The notes: generated by a model not told the origin, from the letters alone. A stretch of 64,000 nucleotides of DNA from Selenomonas sp. AE3005 (GCF_905233635.1 NZ_CAJODG010000016.1:8072-72071); one strand, 5' to 3'. Counted from the stretch's first letter, positions 1-8,559 are shown. Translations and numbers: made by a program.

Positions 1-710
1 ACGGGAATAAACTCGCAAATGCCGGATACTACGGCAAACACTGAGGCGTAAGGCAGGTCACGTATTGTAAAATACAGAAAGACAACAACTGCGGTGATAC
101 AGCAGATTACCAGCTGGCTGCAAACGTAAATCCTCAGGGAGCTGAGAATCAAATTGAAAAGGTTAAGCACCCGGCGGTTATCGCGCTTAGGAAAAAGTCC
201 GGCCAGATAGTGCTTGATTTCTTCGCCATCTTTTAGCAGGTAGAAGGTGACGAAGATGATGATAACCAGGTCGATGACTTTGCTGAATAAGGAAATAAGC
301 AAAGTCAGGGAGGATTTCAGCGCTGCCATGCTGGCGGTTTTCATTTCTGCCCAGATGTTGTCGATTTCTCCCTGCAGGAAGTCAGAATCCTGTAATAACG
401 GGATGTTTTGGATTTGTTCCGTTATTTGCGGGAAGTCTGTGACAAACCGGCTGAAAGTTGGGATAAAGCTCTTGGACACGAGGGCCAGGAGCAGGAGTGT
501 CAGGCCGATGAATAACAGTAAAATAAGACCGGCCGCCAAGGCTCGGGGGATTTTGGCGGCGAGTCTGTCGACCAGAGGGAGCAGGAGCAGCTGGAGGAGC
601 AGGGAGATAAAGATGATAAAGGCCAGCTGCGGCATGAACCAAAAGGTTGACAATAGGATGGTAAAGGTCAGGCCGAGAAGGATGGAGGTACGGTATTTTT
701 TTAAAACCAT
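1..710 (-). CDS. AI-2E family (PerM/YdiK-like) membrane permease, 3' end outside window
   Basis: The reverse strand reads without a stop from an ATG at 710 to the window edge, giving 236 residues. The N-terminus alternates hydrophobic helices (two before residue 60, one near 60-80) with a hydrophilic stretch around 85-130, then a further long helix and a segment reading FYLLKDGEEIK. That pattern is typical of the AI-2E/UPF0118 family, proposed exporters of small molecules or ions. The start sits nine bases after the M48 protease stop, and the ribosome site GGAG directly follows that stop codon, so the two genes are probably co-translated. The substrate cannot be told from sequence. The family assignment is fairly sure. 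Confidence 0.8.
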   Translation of the reverse strand, partial: MVLKKYRTSILLGLTFTILLSTFWFMPQLAFIIFISLLLQLLLLPLVDRLAAKIPRALAAGLILLLFIGLTLLLLALVSKSFIPTFSRFVTDFPQITEQIQNIPLLQDSDFLQGEIDNIWAEMKTASMAALKSSLTLLISLFSKVIDLVIIIFVTFYLLKDGEEIKHYLAGLFPKRDNRRVLNLFNLILSSLRIYVCSQLVICCITAVVVFLYFTIRDLPYASVFAVVSGICEFIP

Positions 711-719
711 AACTGCTCC

Positions 720-1793
720 TTATTTGATTTTGTTGAGGCGCTCTGCCAGAACACTGGCGCTTTCATCGTTGTTGTTGCAGGTGATGATGGGCTGCTGGCC
801 GAGCATTACGGTGTTACCGTCGGCATAGGCGTCAGCTTTGTTGTGGCCGTTATGGTAAGCGGCAGCCAGATTGCCCATGACGAAGTAAGCCCGTTCCTTG
901 GCACTCATATCACCGTGAGCGGCCGGGGTGCAGAAGTCCTTGGTGTTGACTTTGATAAGGCCGTCCTTGTTGGTGACATGACCGCCGCTGTACTGGTTCA
1001 GCAGTTTGGCGTAGGCATCACGGCGGTCATCGTTGGCCGGATGGTCGGACAGGAACTGCTGGAAATCGGAGGGACGGCTCTTGGACTTGTCCATAACGCG
1101 CTGCCAAACGGCGGCACAGGCGCCGGGATTGTAATTGGTGTGCGTGATGTAGTTAAAGGCCAGTTTGTCGGCCTCGCGTTCCATGGGTTTGGTGATATGA
1201 CGATTGTTGATGACATTGGCCATAATAGCACCGAGCTGAGAGCCGGTAGCGGCACCGAGAATCTGCATATTAAGCGACTGACGGGCACCTTTGGCCGGGT
1301 GGTCTTTCTGGCCGTGGCCCATTTCGTGGCCCAGTACCACCGCGATTTCGTCTTCATTGGTCAGCATTTTGTAGAGGCCGGTGTTGACACTGAGGTTGTG
1401 CCCCAGGGTGCAGAAGGCGTTGAAACTGCCCTGATTGTTGATGAAGTAGTTGTAAGGTTTATCGTAAATGGAGGGGTCCACAGCGCCAATGGCGGCGGTC
1501 AGGTTGGACATGATTCTGTCGAGCTGCTCATTCAGATAGGCATCGTTGTTGACACCGTACTCGGCCTGCATTTGCTGGAACAGCTGCTGACGCCCCTGCG
1601 GGTCGTTGTTGTATCTTTTGATGGTGCTGTCCAGCTGGGAGTGGGCGGCAGCGCCGGAGATGATAGCGCCGATTATGCTGGCGGTACTGGCCTCGGCAGT
1701 CGGAGCTGCGCTGGGAATATAAGCCAGTGGTAGTGACAGGCAGACCGCGGTAAGACCAGTGATGACTTTGCGAGTGAGTTTTTTACTATCCAT
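720..1793 (-). CDS. Exported M48-family zinc metallopeptidase
   Basis: This 357-residue protein has an N-terminal signal peptide (Lys/Arg at 4-9, hydrophobic core about 10-30, likely cleavage near residue 35). The catalytic zinc motif HEMGH lies at 156-160, and the third-ligand glutamate is in MEREAD (E207). The layout matches exported M48 peptidases of the LoiP/BepA type, which work on envelope proteins; the substrate here is unknown. The start is supported by AGGAGG eight bases upstream. It is the first gene of a leftward pair with the AI-2E permease. The C-terminal 130 residues look like a non-catalytic extension. Confidence 0.88.
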   Translation of the reverse strand: MDSKKLTRKVITGLTAVCLSLPLAYIPSAAPTAEASTASIIGAIISGAAAHSQLDSTIKRYNNDPQGRQQLFQQMQAEYGVNNDAYLNEQLDRIMSNLTAAIGAVDPSIYDKPYNYFINNQGSFNAFCTLGHNLSVNTGLYKMLTNEDEIAVVLGHEMGHGQKDHPAKGARQSLNMQILGAATGSQLGAIMANVINNRHITKPMEREADKLAFNYITHTNYNPGACAAVWQRVMDKSKSRPSDFQQFLSDHPANDDRRDAYAKLLNQYSGGHVTNKDGLIKVNTKDFCTPAAHGDMSAKERAYFVMGNLAAAYHNGHNKADAYADGNTVMLGQQPIITCNNNDESASVLAERLNKIK

Positions 1794-1833
1794 GATAACG
1801 ATTCCTCCTGTGTTGTGAATATTTTCTATAAAT

Positions 1834-1839
1834 ATTATA
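1834..1839 (-). promoter_or_regulatory. -10 box for the M48 protease operon
   Basis: The reverse strand carries a perfect TATAAT about 40 bases upstream of the protease start. No convincing -35 hexamer lies 16-18 bases further upstream, only an A/T tract, so the promoter is tentative. Confidence 0.4.
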
Positions 1840-1934
1840 GCGAAAAAAAGCAGAAATGTGGGGATTTTTTCTTAACTTTAATGAGATTTTAATCGATGTA
1901 ATAAAAAGGAAGTGAATGGCAAGGAGGCATGGTG

Positions 1935-2957
1935 ATGAAGGAAAAAGAATGGCGTACCTGCCGGTTGATGATAAATGGCCTGGCGCATAAGGTACAATAT
2001 AATCAGGCAACGATAGACAATCTGTTTGTGCCTTTTTTGCGGCGCATGAGCAAGACGCAGAAAAAACTGGGACGGCGCATGATAATTTTTATAGCGGCGC
2101 CGCCGGGCGTGGGCAAGTCTACTCTCGCGCTGTTTTTGGAAAGGCTGTCCAATACCGATGAGGAAATCGTACCGGTGCAGGCCTTGGGACTGGACGGATT
2201 TCACTATCCCAACAGTTATCTGACCACGCATAGCCTTAACCGCGATGGGAAAAATATTCCGCTGAGTTCCATAAAAGGCAGCCCCGAAACTTTTGCGGTG
2301 GATAAACTTATCGGCAAGCTGACTGATGTACGGCAGAAAGATATCCGCTGGCCGGTTTATGACAGGACCATTCATGATGTTATAGACAATATGGTGACGG
2401 TGAAACGTCCCATTGTTATACTGGAGGGAAACTGGCTGCTCTTAGGGGAGGAGCAATGGCAAAATGTCCGCAGTTTTGCTGATTACACTTTGTTTGTGAC
2501 AGCTGACCCTGTTGCCCTGAAAAACAGGCTGATACAGCGGAAAATAGCCGGCGGCAGCACGCTAGAGGCAGCAAAACGATTTTATCAGCAGACTGATAGG
2601 ATAAATGTGGAGCGCTGCCTGAAAAAATCATGGCCGGCCGAGGAAACATGGCAGATGCTGGCAGATGGTGATTACCAGCTGAAAAATAAGGTAATGCCCA
2701 CCAGGATAGTGGACCGGGAGGCACTTTGGCAAAAGCCGGATGTACGGGTGAAAAATCCCATTTTGGGCGGCCTTAATCAGCGCAATGGCGAAGGCGATGT
2801 CGTCCAGCCCCTTTACGATGAGGGCTATTCTCATGGCCTGTCGATGGCCCGTAAGTCAATTCTGAAAAAACTGTACGAAAGCGGTGCGATGAGCAGCAAG
2901 GCGATTTTGGATACCTTCCAGCTCAGTGCCGAAGAGTTTCGGGAGATTATGAAATAA
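1935..2957 (+). CDS. P-loop nucleoside/sugar kinase-like protein
   Basis: About 340 residues. A Walker A motif (APPGVGKST) lies near residues 55-64, followed by the acceptor-like segment GLDGFHYPN and later ILEGNWLLL. This order is that of the uridine kinase/pantothenate kinase-like family that includes E. coli YggC and FrlD-adjacent kinases. The physiological substrate is not predictable. The last 40 residues (SILKKLYESGAMSSKAILDTF) look like a small helical tail. ATG codons lie at 1929 and 1935; AAGGAGG at 1921-1927 leaves one base before the first and seven before the second, so 1935 is chosen. The gene stands alone and ends in a strong terminator. Confidence 0.72.
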   Translation: MKEKEWRTCRLMINGLAHKVQYNQATIDNLFVPFLRRMSKTQKKLGRRMIIFIAAPPGVGKSTLALFLERLSNTDEEIVPVQALGLDGFHYPNSYLTTHSLNRDGKNIPLSSIKGSPETFAVDKLIGKLTDVRQKDIRWPVYDRTIHDVIDNMVTVKRPIVILEGNWLLLGEEQWQNVRSFADYTLFVTADPVALKNRLIQRKIAGGSTLEAAKRFYQQTDRINVERCLKKSWPAEETWQMLADGDYQLKNKVMPTRIVDREALWQKPDVRVKNPILGGLNQRNGEGDVVQPLYDEGYSHGLSMARKSILKKLYESGAMSSKAILDTFQLSAEEFREIMK

Positions 2958-2960
2958 AAA

Positions 2961-3005
2961 ACAGGCAGGTGCCGTGCTGCAGCGGTACCTGCCTGTGGTG
3001 TTTTT
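2961..3005 (+). terminator. Bidirectional terminator between convergent genes
   Basis: A stem of ACAGGCAGGT with its near-perfect complement ACCTGCCTGT (2988-2996) is followed by a T run at 3001-3005. It lies between the convergent kinase-like gene and the zinc-ribbon gene and can serve both. Confidence 0.85.
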
Positions 3006-3294
3006 ACTTAACTTTGCTGGAGAAGAGATAGACTAAAATCGTCAGTACGATACCGCCGATACCCCATTCCACACCTTTTTCCATAAAGGCATAGCCGGTC
3101 GCGGCAAGGCAGAACAGCACGGCCCATAAGGTCTGCTTGGCATTTTCTTTGCGGAAGGCGAAGGTCTTGTAGTCTACGCCGGTGAGCTTTTGAAAGCATT
3201 CGGGGCAGATAATCCGCTGGCCGCCATCTTCCGTTTTATTTACGAGTGCCTCTTTTTCTGGCAAATCACGCTGGCACTCAGAGCATTTTAACAT
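3004..3294 (-). CDS. Small zinc-ribbon membrane protein
   Basis: This 96-residue protein opens with a four-cysteine zinc ribbon: CSEC at 4-7 and CPEC at about 30-33. Two short hydrophobic helices follow (about 55-70 and 77-92) with the charged segment MEKGVEW between them. It is probably a small inner-membrane protein with a cytoplasmic zinc knuckle. No function can be named. It is monocistronic on the reverse strand. A purine-rich GGGGG ribosome site precedes the ATG. Confidence 0.65.
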   Translation of the reverse strand: MLKCSECQRDLPEKEALVNKTEDGGQRIICPECFQKLTGVDYKTFAFRKENAKQTLWAVLFCLAATGYAFMEKGVEWGIGGIVLTILVYLFSSKVK

Positions 3295-3372
3295 ATAATT
3301 ACCCCCAAAATAATGTCCAAAATAAATACCTTATCCATTTTACTTCATTTGGTTGGTTTTGGCTAGGTTTTC

Positions 3373-3401
3373 TTGACACTCATAGGGAAAAACATTAAAA
3401 T
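3373..3401 (+). promoter_or_regulatory. Sigma-A-type promoter for rny
   Basis: A perfect TTGACA (3373-3378) is separated by 17 bases from TAAAAT (3396-3401). It lies about 65 bases upstream of the RNase Y coding region and is the best consensus promoter in this part of the window. Confidence 0.75.
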
Positions 3402-3467
3402 GGTAAGGTATAGTTAATGAACTATCAAGGAAAAAATAATGCATAACAGCAAATAAGAAACAAGGGG

Positions 3468-5015
3468 GTGAGTATTATCGTTATCGAAATAGTAGTAGCG
3501 GTAATAGTTGCAGCAATCATCGGTGCTGGTGTGGGTTACACCATGCGGAAACGCACGGCTGAAGTACAGATAGGCTCCGCTGAAGAAGAAGCAAAACGCA
3601 TTGTAGCGGATGCACAAGAAAAAGGCGAGACGAAGAAGAAAGAGGCACTCTTAGAGGCGAAGGAGGAAATCCATCGTCAGCGTCAGGAAATCGAACGGGA
3701 GACGAAGGAGCGCCGCAGCGAACTTCAGCGTCAGGAACGCCGGGTAGTGCAAAAAGAAGAAAATCTTGACCGCAAGCTGGATTCTCTGGAAAAGAAAGAG
3801 GAAAGCCTTTCCCGTAAGGAATCGCGCCTCGATAAGACGCAGCAGGCGATAGATGAGATTCACGAGCAGCAGAAAGCCGAGTTAGAACGAATTTCCAGTC
3901 TGACGACGGAAGAGGCTCGGACAATGCTCATGGCCGAGGCTGAGGAAGAACTTAAGCACGAAAAGGCCATGAAAATCAAAGAATACGAGCAGCAGATTAA
4001 GGACGAGTCCGACAAAAAGGCCCGGGATATCTTAAGCCAGGCTATTCAGCGCTGCGCAGCTGACCATGTGGCAGAAACCACGGTTTCTGTAGTGGCTCTG
4101 CCCAACGATGAAATGAAGGGCCGTATCATTGGCCGTGAAGGCCGTAATATCCGCACGCTCGAAACCATGACCGGCATTGACCTCATCATCGATGATACAC
4201 CGGAGGCAGTTATACTGTCCGGCTTTGACCCGGTACGCCGGGAAACGGCCAGAATTGCGCTCGAAAAGCTGATTCAGGACGGCCGTATTCATCCGGCCCG
4301 TATTGAGGAAATGGTCGAAAAGGCCAAGCGGGAAGTGGATATGCGTATCAAGGAGGCCGGTGAACAGGCAACCTTCGATACCGGTGTACATGGTATCCAT
4401 CCTGAACTGATTAAACTGCTCGGACGTCTGCGTTACCGTACCAGTTACGGACAGAATGTCCTCAATCATTCCATCGAGGTAGCTCATCTGGCCGGTGTTA
4501 TGGCATCGGAGCTGGGCTGTGATGTGACTCTGGCCAAGCGCGGAGGCCTGCTCCACGATATCGGTAAGTCCATCGACCATGAAGTGGAAGGTTCCCATAC
4601 CACTATCGGTGCAGATATTGCCCGTAAATTCCGGGAGTCCAAGGACGTTATCAACTGTATTGCCTCACATCATGGTGATGTGGAGGCAACCAGTGTGGAG
4701 GCCGTCCTGGTGGCCGCAGCTGACGCCGTATCAGCAGCCAGACCTGGGGCCCGCCGCGAAAGCCTGGAATCCTATCTCAAGCGTCTTAAGCGCTTGGAAG
4801 AAATCGCCGAGTCCTACGAAGGCGTGGAACGCTGCTTTGCCATTCAGGCAGGCCGTGAAATCCGCGTTATGGTTAAACCGGACAAGGTGGACGATGCTGA
4901 GGCTGTGGCTTTGGCACATGACATTGTCAAGAAAATCGAGGACGAGCTGGAATATCCCGGTCAGATTAAGGCCACGGTTATTCGCGAAACCCGCGTCGTC
5001 GATTATGCAAAATAA
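3468..5015 (+). CDS. rny: Ribonuclease Y
   Basis: RNase Y is the membrane-anchored endoribonuclease that starts mRNA decay in many Firmicutes. The 515-residue protein has the expected order: an N-terminal membrane helix (about 4-24), a long highly charged coiled coil (about 30-190), a KH domain with GRIIGREGRNIR near 215, and an HD domain with the metal motif GLLHDIGKS. The C-terminus is complete. Start choice is awkward: GTG 3468 lies inside AAGGGGGTGA, which is itself an excellent ribosome-binding sequence. With normal spacing, initiation would fall on ATT 3474 or ATC 3477. No ATG is available upstream before an in-frame stop. It is the first gene of an rny-hypothetical-ymdB operon. Confidence 0.95.
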   Translation: MSIIVIEIVVAVIVAAIIGAGVGYTMRKRTAEVQIGSAEEEAKRIVADAQEKGETKKKEALLEAKEEIHRQRQEIERETKERRSELQRQERRVVQKEENLDRKLDSLEKKEESLSRKESRLDKTQQAIDEIHEQQKAELERISSLTTEEARTMLMAEAEEELKHEKAMKIKEYEQQIKDESDKKARDILSQAIQRCAADHVAETTVSVVALPNDEMKGRIIGREGRNIRTLETMTGIDLIIDDTPEAVILSGFDPVRRETARIALEKLIQDGRIHPARIEEMVEKAKREVDMRIKEAGEQATFDTGVHGIHPELIKLLGRLRYRTSYGQNVLNHSIEVAHLAGVMASELGCDVTLAKRGGLLHDIGKSIDHEVEGSHTTIGADIARKFRESKDVINCIASHHGDVEATSVEAVLVAAADAVSAARPGARRESLESYLKRLKRLEEIAESYEGVERCFAIQAGREIRVMVKPDKVDDAEAVALAHDIVKKIEDELEYPGQIKATVIRETRVVDYAK

Positions 5016-5088
5016 AGCAATTTACGCATGACAGTTAGGAGGGTGTAGGGCGTGAGCCTTGCGCCCTCTTAATCTATTGAGAGGAAAA

Positions 5089-5637
5089 ATGATGTTTGGG
5101 TTTAAACAAAATGGCAAAGCTGATAATGGCCGCAATCAGGCCAGTATCGGTGTGCAGCTGATAGCCTCCCTGCTCGTCTGCTATCCGGAAATATACACGG
5201 TGACTTACGAGCCTAAGGATAAGGAGATAATACTGGACTTTGTCATAAATGGGAGCCCTGCCAGCCATGAGGAAATGGAAGAATTTGCCAGGCTGCTCGA
5301 TGAGAGTGTGCAGACCTATCATGCTTTACATGGCGGTGAACCTGTCTGGCTGGCAGTGGATGCCGATATACACGGTCAGCGGATGGCGGTGCATGTTAAA
5401 CGTCAGCTGAGCACTATGCTGCGTGGCGAACTTGATTTGCTGACACAGTTGTTCCGCGATAAGTTTGGGGACAATCTGCAGGCTGATGGGCATAATGTGG
5501 ACGTGCTGGAGCCGGAGTTTTCCTCCCTGCAGAGCAATCTGCTGGACCAAATGCTGGATACTGCACAGGAACAGCGCATTAAGGAGCGTATGATAGGCAT
5601 GCGTGATAAGGATAAGGTACTGGTTTATAATCGCTGA
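5089..5637 (+). CDS. Uncharacterised protein between rny and ymdB
   Basis: I do not recognise a named family. The 182-residue product has no signal peptide or membrane helix and looks like a soluble, mostly helical protein with an acidic middle. The residues near 115-160 (DLLTQLFRDKFGDN, SLQSNLLDQML) could form amphipathic helices. Two adjacent ATGs at 5089 and 5092 follow GAGAGG; I use the first. An upstream in-frame ATG at 5059 lacks a ribosome site. It lies 73 bases after rny and 12 bases before ymdB, so it is probably co-transcribed and may act with RNase Y or YmdB. That link rests on position only. Confidence 0.7.
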   Translation: MMFGFKQNGKADNGRNQASIGVQLIASLLVCYPEIYTVTYEPKDKEIILDFVINGSPASHEEMEEFARLLDESVQTYHALHGGEPVWLAVDADIHGQRMAVHVKRQLSTMLRGELDLLTQLFRDKFGDNLQADGHNVDVLEPEFSSLQSNLLDQMLDTAQEQRIKERMIGMRDKDKVLVYNR

Positions 5638-5649
5638 GAGGAGAACGAT

Positions 5650-6429
5650 ATGCGGATAATGCTGACTGGTGATGTGGTAGGCAAACCGGGGCGCAAGGCT
5701 TTTGCCCAATATACGCCACGGCTGCGCCAGGAAAAAAACATCGACGTGGTCATTGTCAATGGGGAAAATTCTGCCGGCGGCAAGGGCTATACGCGCAAGT
5801 CTTTAGATGGCCTGTATCATGGCGGTGCAGATATCATCACTTCGGGAAATCACGTCTGGGATAAGAAGGATGTGCTGGAATTTATCGATAGCGAACCTTT
5901 TCTCATTCGTCCGGCAAACTATCCCGAGGGAACGCCGGGGAAGGGCTATTGTATCTATCCCTTTAAGGCGAAAAACATCGGCGTGATAAATCTTTCCGGC
6001 CGGGCTTTTATGCCGGCGCTGGACTGCCCCTTCCAAAAGATTGAGGACATTCTGCACGAGATTAAACAGGAATGCGATATTATCTTCCTGGATTTTCATG
6101 CGGAAACTACATCAGAAAAAATGGCGATGGGCTGGTATCTTGACGGCCGGGTAAATGGTGTCGTGGGCACGCATACCCATATTCAGACGGCTGATGAACG
6201 TGTTTTGCCGCAGGGTACAGCGTATATTACGGACTTGGGCATGGTCGGCCCGTGGAATTCTATTTTGGGTGTCAAGACGGAAATCATTCTGCAGAAATTC
6301 ACGACAGCTATGCCCTGCCGCTTTGACCTGGAAGAAAGCGGCCCCATGGTCTATTCGGCGCTGATTGTCGATATTGACGATGCGACGAATCGCACAACTG
6401 GCGTGGAACGCATTATGATAACAGAATAA
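5650..6429 (+). CDS. ymdB: YmdB-family metallophosphoesterase
   Basis: The 259-residue protein matches the TIGR00282/YmdB family of binuclear metal phosphodiesterases acting on 2',3'- or 3',5'-cyclic nucleotides. Visible metal-site motifs are TGDVVGKPGR near the start, NGENSAGGKG (about 38-47), SGNHVWDKKD (about 68-77), DFHAETTSEK and GTHTHIQTADE. Length is normal. GAGAGGAGA precedes the ATG. In Bacillus, ymdB likewise lies just downstream of rny and affects motility versus biofilm fate, and this order is kept here. Confidence 0.92.
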   Translation: MRIMLTGDVVGKPGRKAFAQYTPRLRQEKNIDVVIVNGENSAGGKGYTRKSLDGLYHGGADIITSGNHVWDKKDVLEFIDSEPFLIRPANYPEGTPGKGYCIYPFKAKNIGVINLSGRAFMPALDCPFQKIEDILHEIKQECDIIFLDFHAETTSEKMAMGWYLDGRVNGVVGTHTHIQTADERVLPQGTAYITDLGMVGPWNSILGVKTEIILQKFTTAMPCRFDLEESGPMVYSALIVDIDDATNRTTGVERIMITE

Positions 6430-6473
6430 AGCAAATAACCATAAAGATTTTTTCATGAGGCAGGAATTTTTCC

Positions 6474-6502
6474 TTGTACGCAGAATAATAAGTTAGTATC
6501 AA
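6474..6502 (+). promoter_or_regulatory. Possible promoter for spoVS operon
   Basis: TTGTAC (6474-6479) is followed after 17 bases by TATCAA (6497-6502), about 70 bases upstream of spoVS. The -35 box is good and the -10 box is weak. No terminator is visible between ymdB and this point. Confidence 0.4.
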
Positions 6503-6571
6503 ATAGGTGTTGTTATAGGAAAATCGTAGACATTGTTCCAGTTTTGTTGCAAGAGAGGACGTGTGCTAATC

Positions 6572-6832
6572 ATGGAAATCTTGAAAGTATCTGCTAAATC
6601 AAACCCTAATTCTGTAGCAGGGGCGCTGGCTGGTGTGCTCCGAGAGCATTCCAGTGCGGAAATGCAGGCCATTGGTGCCGGAGCTCTTAATCAGGCAGTA
6701 AAGGCTGTGGCCATTGCCCGGGGATTTGTGGCTCCGCATGGCATTGACCTTATCTGCATTCCGGCCTTTACCGATATCAATATCGAAGGGGAGGAACGGA
6801 CGGCGATTAAATTGATTGTCGAACCGCGCTGA
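6572..6832 (+). CDS. spoVS: Stage V sporulation protein S (SpoVS) family
   Basis: The 86-residue product starting MEILKVSAKSNPNSVAG is the full length of the small, very conserved SpoVS family, a DNA/RNA-binding Alba-like fold that influences septation and spore-coat assembly in Bacillus. The family also occurs in non-spore-formers. The ATG at 6572 is chosen over the in-frame 6533 because the family begins exactly there and AGAGAGG precedes it. It heads a group with the PHP phosphoesterase and the P-loop/Gls24 gene. No other sporulation-specific gene is visible in the window. Confidence 0.93.
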   Translation: MEILKVSAKSNPNSVAGALAGVLREHSSAEMQAIGAGALNQAVKAVAIARGFVAPHGIDLICIPAFTDINIEGEERTAIKLIVEPR

Positions 6833-6854
6833 GCAGGGTACAGGAGTGACATAA

Positions 6855-7688
6855 ATGGCAAGTGATTTGCACATGCACACGACGTTTTCCGATGGCAAAC
6901 TGACACCGGAAGAACTCGTGGCAGCGGCAAAAGCTGCCGGTCTCAAATACATAGCCATCACTGACCACGATACCGTGGAAGGTGTCAGTTATCTTTATGA
7001 GAACGGAAGTTATCCCACCAAGGGAATACACCTGATACCGGGGATTGAGTTCAGTGCTCATCATCCGGTGCGGGAAATCCATATTTTGGGATACAACGTG
7101 GATATTTATTATCCGGAGCTTATCGATAAATTAAATGATGTGACGGAGGCGCGCTGGACACGTTTTAGTGAAATGGTGGAAAAGCTGCAGCAGCTGGGGT
7201 ATCCCATCACCGAAGGTGAGGTGCTGACACTGGCAGGCAGCAGCAAGTCCATCAGCCGCTCCCATATTGCCCGGGTACTGGTGAGGAAGAAATGCTTTGC
7301 CACGGTACGTGAGGCTTTTAGTGCAGTGCTGCAAAAGGGCAAGGCGGCGTATGTGCCGCATTACCATCTGGAGGTCGAGGAAATCATCGGCCTTATCAAG
7401 GCGGCTGGCGGTACGCCGGTACTCGCTCATCCTAAACTGGTCGGCGATGATGAACTGGTGCGGGATTTGTGCCAGCGCGGCATTGAAGGGCTGGAAGTAT
7501 TCTATCCCCAGCACGATGCGGAAGATACGGCGCGCTATTATATGATGGCCAAGGAATTTAATCTGCTCCCCTCGGGAGGTTCAGACTACCACGGCTATCC
7601 CACCAGATATCCGGCGGAGATTGGCCTGTTTACGCTTGAGGATAAATGGGCAGAGGCTTTTTATCGTAAGCTGGGAAAATTTAGTTAA
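6855..7688 (+). CDS. PHP-domain phosphoesterase (TrpH/RNase AM-like)
   Basis: The 277-residue protein begins DLHMHTTFSDGKLTPEEL, the first metal-binding motif of the PHP domain. It continues with AITDHDTVEG, GIEFSAHH and LAHPKL, and ends with the GGSDYHG motif. This matches the YciV/TrpH/RNase AM group, which hydrolyses nucleoside 3',5'-bisphosphates or 5'-trims RNA. The exact substrate is open. AGGAGTG precedes the ATG. It lies 22 bases after spoVS, in the same operon. Length and motifs are complete. Confidence 0.88.
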   Translation: MASDLHMHTTFSDGKLTPEELVAAAKAAGLKYIAITDHDTVEGVSYLYENGSYPTKGIHLIPGIEFSAHHPVREIHILGYNVDIYYPELIDKLNDVTEARWTRFSEMVEKLQQLGYPITEGEVLTLAGSSKSISRSHIARVLVRKKCFATVREAFSAVLQKGKAAYVPHYHLEVEEIIGLIKAAGGTPVLAHPKLVGDDELVRDLCQRGIEGLEVFYPQHDAEDTARYYMMAKEFNLLPSGGSDYHGYPTRYPAEIGLFTLEDKWAEAFYRKLGKFS

Positions 7689-7725
7689 GATTAAGTAAGT
7701 AGGAATTTAGTCAGGAGAGCAGTAT

Positions 7726-8559
7726 ATGGATGTGATAGCTTTAGTCGGGCCCAGCGGCACCGGCAAAAGTCACCACGCGCTGATTGTGGCGCATCAAAAT
7801 AAGGCAGATGCCATTATTGATGACGGAATCCTGATTAAGGACGGCAAGATAGTGGGAGGCCATTCGGCGAAGAAGGAGCCGAGCAAGATCATGGCTGTGC
7901 GCCGGGCTATTTTTGTGCTGCCCGGTCATGCTGAAGAAGTACAGGCCGCCATTAAGGAGGCTAAACCGCACAGGATTCTCATTCTGGGGACTTCGGAAAA
8001 CATGGTCTTTAAGATTGCCAAGGCCTTGCATTTGCCTCAGATTGCCAAAATTATTCATATTGAGGACGTGGCGACCAAGCAGGAAATGGCTATGGCGCAA
8101 TTTCATCGTCTAAAGGAAGGCAAGCATATCATTCCGGTGCCCACCATTGAATTGAAACCGCATTTTTCCGGTTATCTGGTGGACCCCCTGCAGACATTGT
8201 TTAAGCGGTCATCAACCAAGCGCCGCCGTTTGGGTGAAAAATCCATTGTGCGGCCGGTGTTCAGCTACTTCGGCAAACTCAGTATTGATGACATGGCCAT
8301 AAAATCCATTGTGAAAGCCACGATGAAGAAGATGGAAGTTGTCACCAAAGTGGATGGTCTTAAAGTGGAACATCTTATGCACGGTGATGAGGACCAGGGG
8401 CTGATGATTGTCTGCGATGTGGTGCTGACTTATGGCAATCATATTCCCACTTTGCTGGCCAAAGCACAGCAGGAAGTGCGGGAGGCTGTGGAGTATATGA
8501 CGGGCATGATAGTCCATGAGGTTAATATTCGTGTAAAAACCTTATATGTGAAAGCATAA
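7726..8559 (+). CDS. P-loop NTPase fused to an Asp23/Gls24 domain
   Basis: The 277-residue protein starts MDVIALVGPSGTGKSHHAL, a Walker A motif at 8-15. About 140 residues of nucleotide-binding-like domain follow. The last 100 residues carry features of the Asp23/Gls24 envelope-stress family: a conserved VVLTYGNHIP segment, then QQEVREAVEYMTGM and VHEVNIRVKTL. Normally Gls24 is a free-standing protein of about 130 residues. The fusion suggests NTP-dependent control of an envelope or polymer-binding module. The protein is probably cytoplasmic; no membrane helix is present. AGGAGAG precedes the ATG and a strong terminator follows. Function is unknown. Confidence 0.78.
   Translation: MDVIALVGPSGTGKSHHALIVAHQNKADAIIDDGILIKDGKIVGGHSAKKEPSKIMAVRRAIFVLPGHAEEVQAAIKEAKPHRILILGTSENMVFKIAKALHLPQIAKIIHIEDVATKQEMAMAQFHRLKEGKHIIPVPTIELKPHFSGYLVDPLQTLFKRSSTKRRRLGEKSIVRPVFSYFGKLSIDDMAIKSIVKATMKKMEVVTKVDGLKVEHLMHGDEDQGLMIVCDVVLTYGNHIPTLLAKAQQEVREAVEYMTGMIVHEVNIRVKTLYVKA

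Noticed and set aside
843..1733. A 296-codon rightward open frame
   Set aside because: It lies antisense to the M48 protease, which has HEMGH, a signal peptide and a ribosome site. The product is a low-complexity Gly/Val-rich shadow.
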